DNA of 64,000 nucleotides from Subtercola boreus (GCF_006716115.1 NZ_VFOO01000001.1:2790001-2854000); one strand, 5' to 3'. Positions 33,792 to 43,490 are shown, numbered from the stretch's first letter. Notes: generated from the sequence alone by a model not told the origin. Translations and numbers: made by a program.

Positions 33792-35432
33792 CTAGCGCAT
33801 CCCCTTACGACGACGGGAGCCGCTCGCTGCACGGTGCGTCAAGCCGAGTCCTACCGCGAGGGCGAGGGCCGCGAGAAGCGCAAATGGCGCAAATGTGTCG
33901 TTTCCCGTCGAGGCCAACTGCCCCGACGAACCGCCCCGGGCGTCCGGCGAGGTGATCGCTGTCGCAGCCGCTATGGCAGGCAGCGTGGTGGCGGCGGGGG
34001 TTGCCGTCGGCGTGGGATCGGTCGGATCAACGAAAGGCGGAACGCCGACCTCGTACACCTGAGCCAGATTCATACCCGGGTCGACAGTCGTCAACCCGGG
34101 CGCCAGTGAGGTGAACGAAACGAACCGGCCGTCGGCGGAGATGCTGGGTTCGTCCGAGTCGTCGGCGCCACCGAGGCGACTCTGGCGCGCGAGGCTGACC
34201 ATCAGGGTGGCCTTCCGTGCGAGGTCTCGCACATAGACCTGATTCTGCGACGTGACGCTCGGCTCGACGGTGGTGTAGGCAAGGTCGGAAGCGGTCGACG
34301 AGAACGCCACAACACGGCCATCTGCCGAGATGCTGGGAGTGCCCGAACTGCCGTCCGCCCGGGTCGAATTCGTCTTGTCGTAGCTGACCAGGACATTCGT
34401 CGCGGTTGCCGAGTCGTAGACGAAGACAGCGGCCGTCAGGCCGATCTGAAGCTCGCCCGTGATGTTGGAGGCGAACGAGCCGTACGCCACCCGGGACCCG
34501 TCGGCCGAGAGCGAGACGTCGGCGGACCCGTTGTCAGCGGCCCGTCGGGGCCCGGTCCCGGTCGCGAAGCTGACGAGAGTGGTCTTGTTCGTCGCCAACG
34601 TGCGCGTGAAGACCTGCATCTTGCCGTTGTCTGCACCCAGGTTCTTCGCGGTGCTCGAGAAGGCCACGGTCGAACCGTCAGCTGAGATGTGCGGGGCGAT
34701 CGCGACGTTGTCGGCCAGTTCCGTGGAACTGCCGTCGCTGAGGCTCGCGACCGACGGCTTCGGGTGAGCCGACCTGCTGGCGACGAAGACCTCGAACCCG
34801 ATGTTCGCTGTTGAACTGATGAGATCGCCCGACTGGGACTGGAAGGCGACCACGGAGCCATCACCACTGATCGAGGGCCGCACCGATTGAAGCTTCCCGC
34901 CGTCTTTCTCATCGAATCTCATGCTGATCAGGTCAGTCGAGGACCCGGGGACATCGCGCACGTAGACCTGCGAGGCGGGGGAGAGAGCTGCCACCACAGG
35001 GTGAAGCCCCGGCGCGTCGGAGTCGAACGCGACGAAACGCCCGTCGTCAGAGATCGACGGGTGTTCGGAGAGGCCGCCGCCGCCAGCGGTACCGCTGGCG
35101 TCCACACTCACCATGGTGGTGATGCCGGAGACCAGGTCGCGCACATACACCTGCTGGAAGCCGCCCGTCACGATGTCGGTCAGTTTCGCCTTCGAGACGA
35201 AGGCAACGAAACGACCGTCTCGGGAGACAACCGACTGGAGGGAGTTGGCACCCGCAGAAGCCCCGTTCGCGGCAACGCTCACCATCTCGATGGACCCCGG
35301 AGCAGGGACGATCGCCTGTGCCGCAGCGCCACCCAGCAGCACCCCTGCTGCGATCAGGGCAGTGACAACGATGCCGGCAGCGGCTTCGCGGGGAGGCGTG
35401 AAGCCCGAGCGGAGGGAGGAGAGACGAACCAT
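33792..35432 (-). CDS. wall-anchored TolB-like beta-propeller protein
   Basis: 546 aa. Signal peptide or anchor helix near residues 18-40, then about seven repeats with the pattern SISDDGRFVAFxS (PD40/TolB-type propeller blades, residues 50-460). A Thr/Ala/Pro stalk, LASTG sorting signal, hydrophobic helix and basic end follow. It should be displayed on the surface by a class E sortase. A paralog lies at 38231-39955. GGAG precedes the ATG. The binding partner is unknown. Confidence 0.85.
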   Translation of the reverse strand: MVRLSSLRSGFTPPREAAAGIVVTALIAAGVLLGGAAAQAIVPAPGSIEMVSVAANGASAGANSLQSVVSRDGRFVAFVSKAKLTDIVTGGFQQVYVRDLVSGITTMVSVDASGTAGGGGLSEHPSISDDGRFVAFDSDAPGLHPVVAALSPASQVYVRDVPGSSTDLISMRFDEKDGGKLQSVRPSISGDGSVVAFQSQSGDLISSTANIGFEVFVASRSAHPKPSVASLSDGSSTELADNVAIAPHISADGSTVAFSSTAKNLGADNGKMQVFTRTLATNKTTLVSFATGTGPRRAADNGSADVSLSADGSRVAYGSFASNITGELQIGLTAAVFVYDSATATNVLVSYDKTNSTRADGSSGTPSISADGRVVAFSSTASDLAYTTVEPSVTSQNQVYVRDLARKATLMVSLARQSRLGGADDSDEPSISADGRFVSFTSLAPGLTTVDPGMNLAQVYEVGVPPFVDPTDPTPTATPAATTLPAIAAATAITSPDARGGSSGQLASTGNDTFAPFALLAALALAVGLGLTHRAASGSRRRKGMR

Positions 35433-35488
35433 GTGAGCTCCAAGGTGACTGAGGAAGTCTCACATTAGCACGAAGAGTCCTCGGCTCC

Positions 35489-36241
35489 CTACTCCGCCAG
35501 GTGGGTGTGGAAGAAGGCGTCGATGCGCTGCCAGGCGTCGGCCGCGGCCTCGGGCTCGGGGCCCGCGCCGAGGATCGCCTTCATCAGCGGACGCATCGCA
35601 GCCGGACCCGTCGGAGCGTCATTCAGGAACGAATGGCCGGCGGCGGGATACTCCTTCACATCGTGCGGGATCTTCCGCTCGGCGAGCGCCCCATCGAGCT
35701 TCGCTGCCGCGCCACGGAGGCTGTTGTCGCGGCCGCCGTAGCTGCCGACGATCGGGCAGGCACCGGTGAGTGCGGCATCCAGATCGCGCGGGAGCCGGCC
35801 GTAGTTCACCGACGCCACGTCGAACCCGCGGTCGGCGGCCGCCACCAGCGCGAACCCGCCGCCCATGCAGAAACCGAGCACGCCGACGCGTCCTGTGCAG
35901 TCGCCCCGCGCGACCAGGTAGGAGCGCGCGGCCTCGACGTCGACCCACGCACGCCCCTGCCCGCTCGTGATCGCCTGGAATGTGGCGCGGAGGCACTTGC
36001 GCACACCGCCGTCGACGAAGAGGTCGGGCATCAGAACGAGGAAGCCGGCCGCGGCCATCCGTTCGACCTGCCGTTTCATCACGTCGGTGAGCCCGAACGC
36101 CTCATGCACCATCACGACCGCGGGCCAGGGACCGGCGCCGGCCGGCACGGCGAGCACGCCGTGGAGGCCCGGGCTCATACCCTCCCGCGCCTGGCCGGTG
36201 AGGTCGACGTCGCTGACGGTGGGGGCACCCTGTTCGCTCAT
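35489..36241 (-). CDS. dienelactone hydrolase family protein
   Basis: 250 aa alpha/beta hydrolase. The Cys nucleophile is in GVLGFCMGGGF, with candidate acid Asp and the catalytic His in PAAGHSFLND. N-terminal VMVHEAFGLTDVMK forms the oxyanion region. The physiological substrate is not known, since many paralogs exist. TAGGCT (36248-36253, minus strand) lies six bases before the ATG. Confidence 0.9.
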   Translation of the reverse strand: MSEQGAPTVSDVDLTGQAREGMSPGLHGVLAVPAGAGPWPAVVMVHEAFGLTDVMKRQVERMAAAGFLVLMPDLFVDGGVRKCLRATFQAITSGQGRAWVDVEAARSYLVARGDCTGRVGVLGFCMGGGFALVAAADRGFDVASVNYGRLPRDLDAALTGACPIVGSYGGRDNSLRGAAAKLDGALAERKIPHDVKEYPAAGHSFLNDAPTGPAAMRPLMKAILGAGPEPEAAADAWQRIDAFFHTHLAE

Positions 36242-36287
36242 GCGCTGAGCCTACCGCCGGGCATCCAGAACCCCGGCGAGTGCAGCG

Positions 36288-37262
36288 TCACAGCGCCCTG
36301 AGCTTCTCGAGCAGAGGCTCGGCGACGGTGTCGAGGAACTCCTGCTGGCGCTGGTCTCCCACCTGCACGAGCGCGATGTCGGTGTAGCCCGCCTCGAGGA
36401 ACGGCTTCACGCTCTCCGCGAGTTCGTCGAGATCGGGGCCGCAGGCGATGCTGCCGGCGACGTCCTCTTCGCGCACGAACTGGCTCGCCCCGGCGAAACC
36501 CGCCGTCGTCGGCAGGTCTGCGTTGACCGACCAGCCGCCGGCGAACCAGCGGAACTGGTCGTGCGCGAGTGTGATCGCCTCCGCCTTGTCTGGTCCCCAG
36601 CAGATCGGCACCTGCCCGATCGAGCGGGAGGCCGGCTGGTCGCTGCTGCGGGCGGCATTCCAGCCCGTGACCAGGTCTGCCTCCGGTTCGGTGGAGATGA
36701 GGTGGTCGCCGAGCGGCGCGAAGCGGGCGATCGACTTCTCGCCCGACACCGCCAGGCCGATCGGCACTCCGCCGTCGGGCAGGTCCCAGATGCGCGCCGA
36801 GTCCACGCGGAAGTACTCACCCTCCCAGGTCACGAGTTCGCCTTTGTGGAGCTCCCGGATGATCTGCACGGCCTCTTCGAGCATGTCCTGCCGGGCATCC
36901 ACCATCGGCCAGCCCTCACCGACCACGTGCTCGTTGAGGTTCTCGCCGGCCCCCAGCCCGAGGATGAAGCGGCCGTCGGCGAGCAGCTGCAGCGTCGCCG
37001 CCTTCTGCGCGACGACCGCCGGGTGGTACCGCACGGTCGGGCAGGTGACGTAGGTGGCGAGTTCGACCCGGTTCGTCGCCTGCGCGACCGCGCCGAGCAT
37101 GGTCCAGGCGTAGGAGGCGTGCCCCTGCGACACGAGCCAGGGCGAGTAGTGGTCGCTCGAGACCTCGAAGTCGAAGCCGACGTTCTCAGCGTCGACCGCG
37201 TACTTCACCAGCTCCTTCGGTCCACTTTGCTCGGTCATCAGCGTGTATCCCCAGCGGGTCAT
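36288..37262 (-). CDS. LLM-class F420-dependent oxidoreductase
   Basis: 324 aa TIM-barrel protein of the luciferase-like superfamily, F420-dependent G6PDH-like branch (MTRWGYTLMTEQSGPKELVK, FEVSSDHYSPW, LGLGAGENLNEHVVG). It probably uses coenzyme F420 as hydride carrier. The substrate is unknown. GGAGG lies five bases before the ATG. It lies between DLH and MOSC genes in the same orientation, but each has its own start region. Confidence 0.88.
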   Translation of the reverse strand: MTRWGYTLMTEQSGPKELVKYAVDAENVGFDFEVSSDHYSPWLVSQGHASYAWTMLGAVAQATNRVELATYVTCPTVRYHPAVVAQKAATLQLLADGRFILGLGAGENLNEHVVGEGWPMVDARQDMLEEAVQIIRELHKGELVTWEGEYFRVDSARIWDLPDGGVPIGLAVSGEKSIARFAPLGDHLISTEPEADLVTGWNAARSSDQPASRSIGQVPICWGPDKAEAITLAHDQFRWFAGGWSVNADLPTTAGFAGASQFVREEDVAGSIACGPDLDELAESVKPFLEAGYTDIALVQVGDQRQQEFLDTVAEPLLEKLRAL

Positions 37263-37350
37263 CGTTCCTCCAGTGCGGTGGGTTCGTGGTGGTGCTGCAT
37301 CCCACGTTTCGCCACCCCTCGCAGCCTGTCAACCCGTTGCCCCGTGGCGC

Positions 37351-37938
37351 TCAGAACAGCACGGCACCGTTGGTCTCGAGGGCGATGGATGACCGCAGCA
37401 CTGCACGGCCCACCGCCACCGTTCCGCTGCTGAGCGGTTCGCACCGCACGCCCCCTCGCCCCCGCAGGGCCTGGTGGGCACCCGGGGCCAGCATCACGTC
37501 CATCCAGGCGCACGGGTTTGCGGGCCGGTGCCCCTGGAACTCGACAGCACCCTGCCCGGAGTCGAGACTGAACCGCGCCTTCTTCAGCAGGTCGACGTCG
37601 ATGCCTCGGAGCAGGATGTTGCGGCGGGTGGCATACGGATCGAGAGAGGCCTCAAGCCCGAGTATCCGTTCGACGTGTTCGACCGATTCGACGGCCATCA
37701 CCGTGACGGACGCGCTGCGATGCGCTGCGTGACCGAAATGTCTGTCGCCGACGATGCCGAGGTGCGCCCGCAGTTGGATGCTCTGCCGCACCTCATCGGG
37801 CGCCCCCGTCGGCACGGGCCGCGGCCCGTCGCCCGGCCGCCCTTCGTAGCGGTGCAGTGGTGACGCGAGCAGGTGCACGATCTCCACCTCGTAGCGGTAC
37901 GGCAGCTCCCCGTCGTTACCGCTCCCTGCCTGCTGCAC
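37351..37938 (-). CDS. MOSC domain protein
   Basis: 195 aa. The MOSC core is visible as GIVGDRHFGHAAH, YATRRNILLRGIDVDLL, and GHRPANPCAWMD with the conserved Cys that can take sulfur or molybdenum cofactor. Such domains act in sulfur-carrier and Mo-cofactor chemistry. GTG 37938 lacks a spaced ribosome-binding site but has TACGCT (37945-37950, minus strand) six bases upstream, so it is likely leaderless. The open frame upstream of it runs through tandem repeats and is unlikely to be coding. Confidence 0.78.
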   Translation of the reverse strand: MQQAGSGNDGELPYRYEVEIVHLLASPLHRYEGRPGDGPRPVPTGAPDEVRQSIQLRAHLGIVGDRHFGHAAHRSASVTVMAVESVEHVERILGLEASLDPYATRRNILLRGIDVDLLKKARFSLDSGQGAVEFQGHRPANPCAWMDVMLAPGAHQALRGRGGVRCEPLSSGTVAVGRAVLRSSIALETNGAVLF

Positions 37939-37988
37939 CCTCCCAGCGTACGCCGGAGCGGCGACGCCCGGGCGGGGCTGGCCCGCGA

Positions 37989-38065
37989 GGTGGGACTCGC
38001 CGCGGGGTGGGCTCGTCCACGGATGGGACTCGCCCGCGGGGTGGGACTCGCCCGCGGGGTGGGCG
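37989..38065. repeat. 18-bp tandem repeat in intergenic gap
   Basis: About four copies of a unit near GTGGGACTCGCCCGCGGG (two are near-exact at 38023-38040 and 38041-38058). They lie in the 292-bp gap between the MOSC gene and the second beta-propeller gene. The rest of that gap (38066-38230) is G-rich low-complexity DNA in which I see no gene. Confidence 0.7.
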
Positions 38066-38230
38066 AAAGGCGCAGGGCGCCGTCGAGGGCGGAGCCGCGA
38101 CCATCCTCCGAGGGGGGGGTTAGGGGTGGTGGCCGCGGCTCCGGTCATGACTCGCGGCCGACGCCCGGGGGGAGGGAGCGACGACCGCGAGAACCTGGGG
38201 GCGGCAGTGGCCGAGCCACTGCCGCGAGGA

Positions 38231-39955
38231 CTATTCGGAGTCCGCCGAGCTGCCCGCCTGCTTCTTTCGGCGGGCAGCCCGGGATCCGAACAGGATCGAG
38301 CCGCCGATCAGGGCGAGCGCCAGCGCGCCCACGCCTGCCGCGATGATCGGAGCCTGGCTCATACCGGTCGACGCCAGATGCCCGGCGCCTGAGCCTGAGC
38401 CCGATCCCGATCCCGATCCCGATCCATTCTGGTCGCCGCCACCCGAGGCCCCACCGCCGCCCGTCCCGGAGGTCGGCACGCCGGTTGCCGTGGGAGTCGC
38501 TGTCGGGTTCGGAACGCCGGTGCCGGTCGGAATGGGCGTCGGCGGCGGAGTGGTGGCGGGCGGAGCAACTGCGGCGATGGCCCGCAGGTAGGTCTGCGCA
38601 TCCGGGGACGCAGCCGTCTCCGACAGGCCGGGGGCGACCGAAGTGAATCCGACGTAGTTGCCGTCGCCAGAGATCGCAGCCTCGTTCGAAGCAGCCGTTC
38701 CACCGGCACTGGGATTCGCTCGTTGCACACTCTCAGCCCGCGTCTTCGACGTCTCCACATTCCTCGTGTAGACCTGCGATTTGCCGGATGTCGCGATCGT
38801 TGTAAGGTCCTGCGACACGGAGGTGAACGCGACGACGTCGCCCTTACGGGAAATCGACGGCATCGAAGAGTCACCCACGGCACCCGACGTGCCGTCGGCA
38901 TTGAACGTCACGAGGGTGTTCTGCTCGCGAACACGATCGTGCAGATAAACCTGCCGAGAGCGACCGATCCCGACCGTGACGAGATTGGCCGCTTTGGAGT
39001 CGTAGGCCACTCGGGAACCGTCGAAGGACACCGACGGATTGTCCGACGCCGCGTCACCGAACTCGGTCGTGTCGGCGGCGGCGTAGGTGATCAACGACGT
39101 GGTCGAGGCGAGGACACTGTGCAGGTAGATCTGCGCTTGCCCATTGCCTGTCTGACTGGTGATGTCACTGGCCGCACTGACGAACGCGACCGACTGCCCA
39201 TCACCCGAGAGCGACGGGTGCGTCGAGTCGTCGTTCGGAAGGGTGACAGGGAGGCCGTCTCGGGCGCTCCCCAGCTGGATGGCCGGATCGGTCGCGTTCT
39301 CGGCGACGTAGACCTGGGTGTCCGTCGTCGTCAGGCCAGGCAGAATGTCGGTTGCCGCGGACTGGAACGCCACCTTCGAGCCGTCAGCCGAGATCGACGA
39401 CCACTCCGAGTCACCGTTGCCGCCGGAGAGTTGACGAGGCGTCAGGCTGATCTTTCTCGTCGTTCCGCTCAACGTGTCACGCACGAAGACCTGTGTGAAG
39501 GCGTTGCCGATGTCGAGCGGAAGCGCGAGGTTGTGGGCCGCGGATGTGAAGGAGACGAACCGGCCATCCGCGGAGATGGACGGGTCGGTCGAGTCGGCGT
39601 TGGCCGAGTCCGTTCCGGCCATCGCCGCGCTCACGAGCGTCGTGACACCCGTGAGCTGGTCACGCTTGTAGACCTGCACCTTCTCATGGTTGCCGACCGT
39701 GACGAGGTCGTCTGAAAGCGATGAGAACGCGACGAACCTGCCGTCGGAGGACACGCTGCTCTCACCGGAGACATCGTCACCGGCGTTGGGCGGAGTCGCG
39801 GGCGTGACGCTCGTCATCACCGTCTGGTCGAGCGTCGGCAGCAGCGCCGAGGCCGCACCTGACGCGCTGAGGCAGACCGCGCCGACGGCCACCACCGCGC
39901 TGCCGAGCGCGACAAGGCGGCGAATGCGTGGGGTGGGAAGGGGGAGATGGGGCAT
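38231..39955 (-). CDS. wall-anchored TolB-like beta-propeller protein (paralog)
   Basis: 574 aa, same plan as the protein at 33792-35432. Export helix (about residues 12-35), repeats such as SVSSDGRFVAFSS, SISADGRFVSFTS and SLSGDGQSVAFVS, a Pro/Thr stalk, a Gly/Ser-rich segment, then LASTG, a helix and RAARRKKQ. It is predicted to be a surface protein cross-linked by a class E sortase. A (GS)n-type low-complexity run precedes LASTG. GAGGACC lies before the ATG. The two paralogs are 2.8 kb apart. Confidence 0.85.
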   Translation of the reverse strand: MPHLPLPTPRIRRLVALGSAVVAVGAVCLSASGAASALLPTLDQTVMTSVTPATPPNAGDDVSGESSVSSDGRFVAFSSLSDDLVTVGNHEKVQVYKRDQLTGVTTLVSAAMAGTDSANADSTDPSISADGRFVSFTSAAHNLALPLDIGNAFTQVFVRDTLSGTTRKISLTPRQLSGGNGDSEWSSISADGSKVAFQSAATDILPGLTTTDTQVYVAENATDPAIQLGSARDGLPVTLPNDDSTHPSLSGDGQSVAFVSAASDITSQTGNGQAQIYLHSVLASTTSLITYAAADTTEFGDAASDNPSVSFDGSRVAYDSKAANLVTVGIGRSRQVYLHDRVREQNTLVTFNADGTSGAVGDSSMPSISRKGDVVAFTSVSQDLTTIATSGKSQVYTRNVETSKTRAESVQRANPSAGGTAASNEAAISGDGNYVGFTSVAPGLSETAASPDAQTYLRAIAAVAPPATTPPPTPIPTGTGVPNPTATPTATGVPTSGTGGGGASGGGDQNGSGSGSGSGSGSGAGHLASTGMSQAPIIAAGVGALALALIGGSILFGSRAARRKKQAGSSADSE

Positions 39956-40125
39956 GTGGTCCTCAAGACGCAGAGCAAAGAATGAGCATTGGTCAGCTAA
40001 GCTACAGGAGGTTCAGAGCAAGCCGCAACCCCGCCACCAAACCGCCCGTCCGGCGCCTACGAATACCACGCTGTGTGCAGGCGAGAGCCAGCACGAGCCC
40101 CTCAGCGAAGCTGGTTAGACTACTG

Positions 40126-40932
40126 GTGACAGACAGGGGTGCGACAGTTGGGTGGTTCGTTCTGAAGATCATGAGCTACAACCTGCGGCGGCATGCGGCC
40201 GTCGCCGAGTTGGAGGAGCTGGTCCTGCGCCACCCCGTCGATGCACTCTGCCTGCAGGAGGGTGAGGGCACCCGCATGCCCGAGCAGATCGGTGACCTGC
40301 AGCTCTCCGCGGCCACCTACAAGAGCGAGCTGGGCCTGGCGATCTACTATCGCCCCGACCGCTTCACAGCCCTCGACTCCCACGCGTTCACCCTGCGGAA
40401 GGCCATGCACGACCGCGTGCTGCTGCCGGGCATCGAACGCCTGCTGACGACGAGGCTCGTCGACCTGCAGTCCGGCCAGGACGTTCAGCTGGCCTCGTTC
40501 CACGCCTCACCGCTCTCCGCGACGAATCTGCTGCGACGCCAGCAGATCGCCCAGGCGCACGTGCACCTCACCGAGCTGACCGGCGACGTTCCGACGGTGA
40601 TGACCGGTGACTTCAACTATCCGCTGCTCCGCGGCCGGCTCATCAAGCAGATCGAGAAGGCCGGATACTCGCTGTCGCTGAGCGATGGGCCGACGTACTA
40701 CTACTCGAAGTCGGTGGCGTACCACTTCGACTTCGCGACTTCCAAGGGCATGGATGTACAGCTCGTCGAGACCCTGCCGAAGGGCCTCTCCGACCACCGC
40801 CCGATCCTCATCACCGCAGAGATCCTGAAGCGCCAGAACCTCCGCGAGCAGCAGGATCCGGCCAGGTCCGACGCCGACAGGCAGGACGCGGGCCACGACC
40901 CGCACAACCCCGTCCTCGACGGCGTCGAGTAA
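40126..40932 (+). CDS. endonuclease/exonuclease/phosphatase (EEP) family protein
   Basis: 268 aa. EEP motifs: IMSYNLRRH, LCLQEGEGT (metal Glu), VMTGDFNYP (Asp-Asn) and GLSDHRPILI (catalytic His). It probably cuts phosphodiester bonds in nucleic acid or lipid. The substrate is unknown. GTG 40126 is favoured because the fold needs the LKI residues before MSYNL, and ATG 40171 would drop them. TAGACT lies four bases before the GTG, so the start is not certain. A tail of about 25 polar residues follows the fold. Confidence 0.78.
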   Translation: MTDRGATVGWFVLKIMSYNLRRHAAVAELEELVLRHPVDALCLQEGEGTRMPEQIGDLQLSAATYKSELGLAIYYRPDRFTALDSHAFTLRKAMHDRVLLPGIERLLTTRLVDLQSGQDVQLASFHASPLSATNLLRRQQIAQAHVHLTELTGDVPTVMTGDFNYPLLRGRLIKQIEKAGYSLSLSDGPTYYYSKSVAYHFDFATSKGMDVQLVETLPKGLSDHRPILITAEILKRQNLREQQDPARSDADRQDAGHDPHNPVLDGVE

Positions 40933-40938
40933 CAGAGA

Positions 40939-41009
40939 GGGCCCCGTCAGGGGCCCCTTCAGGCCTTAAATAGGCACGAAAAAGAGGCCCCCGCCGGGGC
41001 CTCTTTTTT
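40939..41009. terminator. tandem hairpins, bidirectional terminator
   Basis: GGGCCCC-gtca-GGGGCCC (40939-40956) is followed by GAGGCCCC-cgcc-GGGGCCTC (40984-41003) with TTTTTT after it and AAAAA before it. The second hairpin therefore has a T-run on both strands and can end transcription of both the EEP gene and the convergent flavoenzyme gene. Confidence 0.88.
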
Positions 41010-42676
41010 CAGCGCTTGAGGATCTTCCCCGGGTTCAGGTTCTTGCCCGGGTCGACCGCCGTGAACATGCCCTGGATGAGGTCGGCGCCGGCCGGCGAGA
41101 TGTCCTGCTCGGTCCACTCCGAGTGCTCCACGCCGACGCTGTGGTGGTGCGAGAGCGTTCCGCCCGAGTCGATGAAGGCCTGCTGGATGGCCGACTTCAC
41201 CACGTCGTACTGCGCGAGCGGGTCGACACCGTCGTGGGTGAAGGCGAACGTGAAGTAGAGGCAGGCACCGGAGTGCATCGAGTGCGAGAGGTGGCACATG
41301 ATCCAGCCGCTCTCGCCGAGCGAATCGTAGGCCTTGTTGGCGGCCGCGAAGACGTTGTCGTAGAGGGGCTTCAGTCGCGACCAGGGCGCGGCCGTCTCCG
41401 AGACATCCGCCGCCGCACCGCGGTCGAGCAGGAAGTCGCGGAGGTAGGGCGTGTCGAACTTCTTCTGGTCGTAGAGCGTGCCCGGGCCCTTGCCGAGGGT
41501 GATTGCGCCGTGCTTCTTCACGATGCTGCCAACCAGGCTCTTCTGGTGCGCGACGTTGGCGGCCGTGCCCTCGTAGCCGATGAACGACAGGCAGACCTCG
41601 TCGAGGTTCCAGCCGCGCTTCTGCAGGAAGGCGAACAACGCCTTCTGCACCTGGCCGCTGATGCCGTGGGATGCCTTCGAGGTCGAGAACGAGAAGGCGG
41701 TCTCACGGGCATCCGAGACCCGGGTGATGGAGGGGGCGGCGTCGCTCGTGTTGATGTCGTGCATGGCGGCGAGGCCGGACTCCCAGTCACGGAAGAGGTA
41801 GCCGATGACTTCGCGCTTCTCGGGCAGGCGGTGAACCTGCACGGTGGCCTCCGTGATGATGCCGAGGCGACCCTCGCTGCCGAGGATGGCCTCCCGCACG
41901 CTCGGGCCGGTGGCCGACGACGGGATGGGACGGACGACCAGCAGCTTGCCCGGCTGCACGACCCGCAGGCCCTTGGTGATGTCGGCGATGTCGCCGTATT
42001 TGTCGCTCTGCATGCCCGACGAGCGGGTGGCGATCCAGCCACCGAGGGTGGAGTAGGTGAAGCTGTCGGGCTGGTGACCCATGGTCCAGCCGCGGGCCTG
42101 CAGCTGCTCCTCCATGTCAGGGCCGAGCACGCCGGCCTGGATGACCGCGAGGCCCGAGTACTCGTCGATGTCGAGCACACGCGAGAGCCGGCCCATGTCG
42201 AGCGAGATGACGGTGCGCGTCTCGGTGGGGATCGGCTCCAGCGAACCGACGATGTTGCTGCCACCACCGAACGGGATGATGACAGCATCCGACGCAACGG
42301 CGAGGTCGACGATGCGCTGCACAGCGCTCTCGTCGGCCGGGTAGACGACCACGTCGGGTACGCGCGGGAAGGTGCTCGCCCGCACGCGGATCAGGTCCCG
42401 GATGCTCTTGCCGTACGTGTGCACGACACGCTCTTCATCGTCGACGGTCGAGAACTCGGGCCCGACGATCGTCGCGAGCGCCTCGAGCAGCTCGGCGGAC
42501 GCCTCGGAGGCGGGGACGTCGAGCTCGGAGAAGGCCACCGGAGGGACCGGCTCACGCCAGACGTCGATGCCGACCGCGTTGACGACGAAGGGCGCGAAGC
42601 CGGGCTTGTCCTCGTGGTGGAATCCCACCCCTTCGACGCCCCAGCCCCACCATTTCATGTGCTTGACGTCGGTCAT
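41009..42676 (-). CDS. alkylglycerone-phosphate synthase-like FAD enzyme
   Basis: 555 aa FAD-linked oxidase family. MKWWGWG at the N-terminus, FAD motifs PFGGGSNIVGS and DSFTYSTLGGWIATRSSGMQ, C-terminal GACLYFTFAF with the equivalent of the catalytic Tyr, and SHHHSVG near residues 508-514, the His cluster typical of AGPS. In animals AGPS swaps the acyl chain of acyl-DHAP for a fatty alcohol, making the first ether bond. A glycolate/lactate-oxidase role is less likely given MKWxGWG and HHH. It overlaps the acyltransferase upstream by 4 bp. Confidence 0.85.
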   Translation of the reverse strand: MTDVKHMKWWGWGVEGVGFHHEDKPGFAPFVVNAVGIDVWREPVPPVAFSELDVPASEASAELLEALATIVGPEFSTVDDEERVVHTYGKSIRDLIRVRASTFPRVPDVVVYPADESAVQRIVDLAVASDAVIIPFGGGSNIVGSLEPIPTETRTVISLDMGRLSRVLDIDEYSGLAVIQAGVLGPDMEEQLQARGWTMGHQPDSFTYSTLGGWIATRSSGMQSDKYGDIADITKGLRVVQPGKLLVVRPIPSSATGPSVREAILGSEGRLGIITEATVQVHRLPEKREVIGYLFRDWESGLAAMHDINTSDAAPSITRVSDARETAFSFSTSKASHGISGQVQKALFAFLQKRGWNLDEVCLSFIGYEGTAANVAHQKSLVGSIVKKHGAITLGKGPGTLYDQKKFDTPYLRDFLLDRGAAADVSETAAPWSRLKPLYDNVFAAANKAYDSLGESGWIMCHLSHSMHSGACLYFTFAFTHDGVDPLAQYDVVKSAIQQAFIDSGGTLSHHHSVGVEHSEWTEQDISPAGADLIQGMFTAVDPGKNLNPGKILKR

Positions 42677-43437
42677 GCGGCTCCTTCACGGGGGTGCTCG
42701 TCGGAGTCGCCGGTGCTACCTGCGGAATCGACAGTGGGGTGATTGTGGACGTTCGCGCCGGTCTCGGCGAGGAACAGCGCGAACTCGGCCGCATGCATTT
42801 CGCGGACGACTTTCTCGATGCGGTCGTTGAAGTCGGTGACGTTCTCGCCCTCGGCGGCGATGAGCGGTTCGCCGAACCGCACACGCACCGGGGGTCGGCC
42901 GGGCACGGGCCAATTGCGGCCGCGCGGCATGGCCTGTGTCGCCCCGACGAGTGCCATCGGGATGCAGGGGATGCCCGCCTTGAGGCAGAGCGCCGCGGCG
43001 CCGCCCTTGAACGGGGCGATCGTGCCGTCTTTCGAGCGGGTGCCCTCGGGGAAGACGAGCAGCGGCACGCCCGCCTTCAGGAGCTTGCCCGTGAAGCCTG
43101 TCGATTTTGCGTTCGCGCTGCGGTCGACGGGAAAGGCGTTGAAGAAGAGGGCGGTGAGGCCCTTCCGCCACCAGACGTCGAAGAAGTAGTCGGCCGCGGC
43201 CGCAGCGGCGAGGTAGCGGGAGAGCCGCGAGGGCATCGACCCGAGGATGAGGGGCGCATCCAGGTGGCTGGAGTGGTTGGCCACCACGATGTAGGGGCCC
43301 TTCACGTTCTTCAGCAGCGCCCGGTCGGTGATGGTCACGTGGACCATCGACCAGATGACCGGCTTCAGCAGCAGGCGCTGGGCGACGAAACGGGCGCCCG
43401 CCTGGGCCTTCGAGGTGTATCTGTTGCCGAACTGCAC
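42673..43437 (-). CDS. PlsC-type lysophospholipid/acylglycerol-phosphate acyltransferase
   Basis: 254 aa. Motif I is NHSSHLD (His55, Asp60) and motif III is FPEGTRS (129-135), with the expected GIPCIPMAL motif IV. It transfers acyl chains to glycerol-phosphate backbones at the membrane. GTG 43437 is supported by TACGCT (43444-43449, minus strand) six bases upstream. It is followed by the AGPS-like gene with an ATGA overlap. It may supply acyl-DHAP or acylate the alkyl product. Confidence 0.9.
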   Translation of the reverse strand: MQFGNRYTSKAQAGARFVAQRLLLKPVIWSMVHVTITDRALLKNVKGPYIVVANHSSHLDAPLILGSMPSRLSRYLAAAAAADYFFDVWWRKGLTALFFNAFPVDRSANAKSTGFTGKLLKAGVPLLVFPEGTRSKDGTIAPFKGGAAALCLKAGIPCIPMALVGATQAMPRGRNWPVPGRPPVRVRFGEPLIAAEGENVTDFNDRIEKVVREMHAAEFALFLAETGANVHNHPTVDSAGSTGDSDEHPREGAA

Positions 43438-43490
43438 CTGCTCAGCGTACCCACTCCACCTGCGGAACCGAAACGCGGCCGGAGGATGTC

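Noticed and set aside
37989-38065. Possible CRISPR-like array
   Set aside because: The repeat units are contiguous without spacers and no cas genes are present.
37939-38148. Upstream extension of the MOSC reading frame
   Set aside because: The extension is made of the 18-bp tandem repeat (GESHPAGESHP-type peptide) and is preceded by no start signal. The GTG at 37938 has a leaderless promoter.
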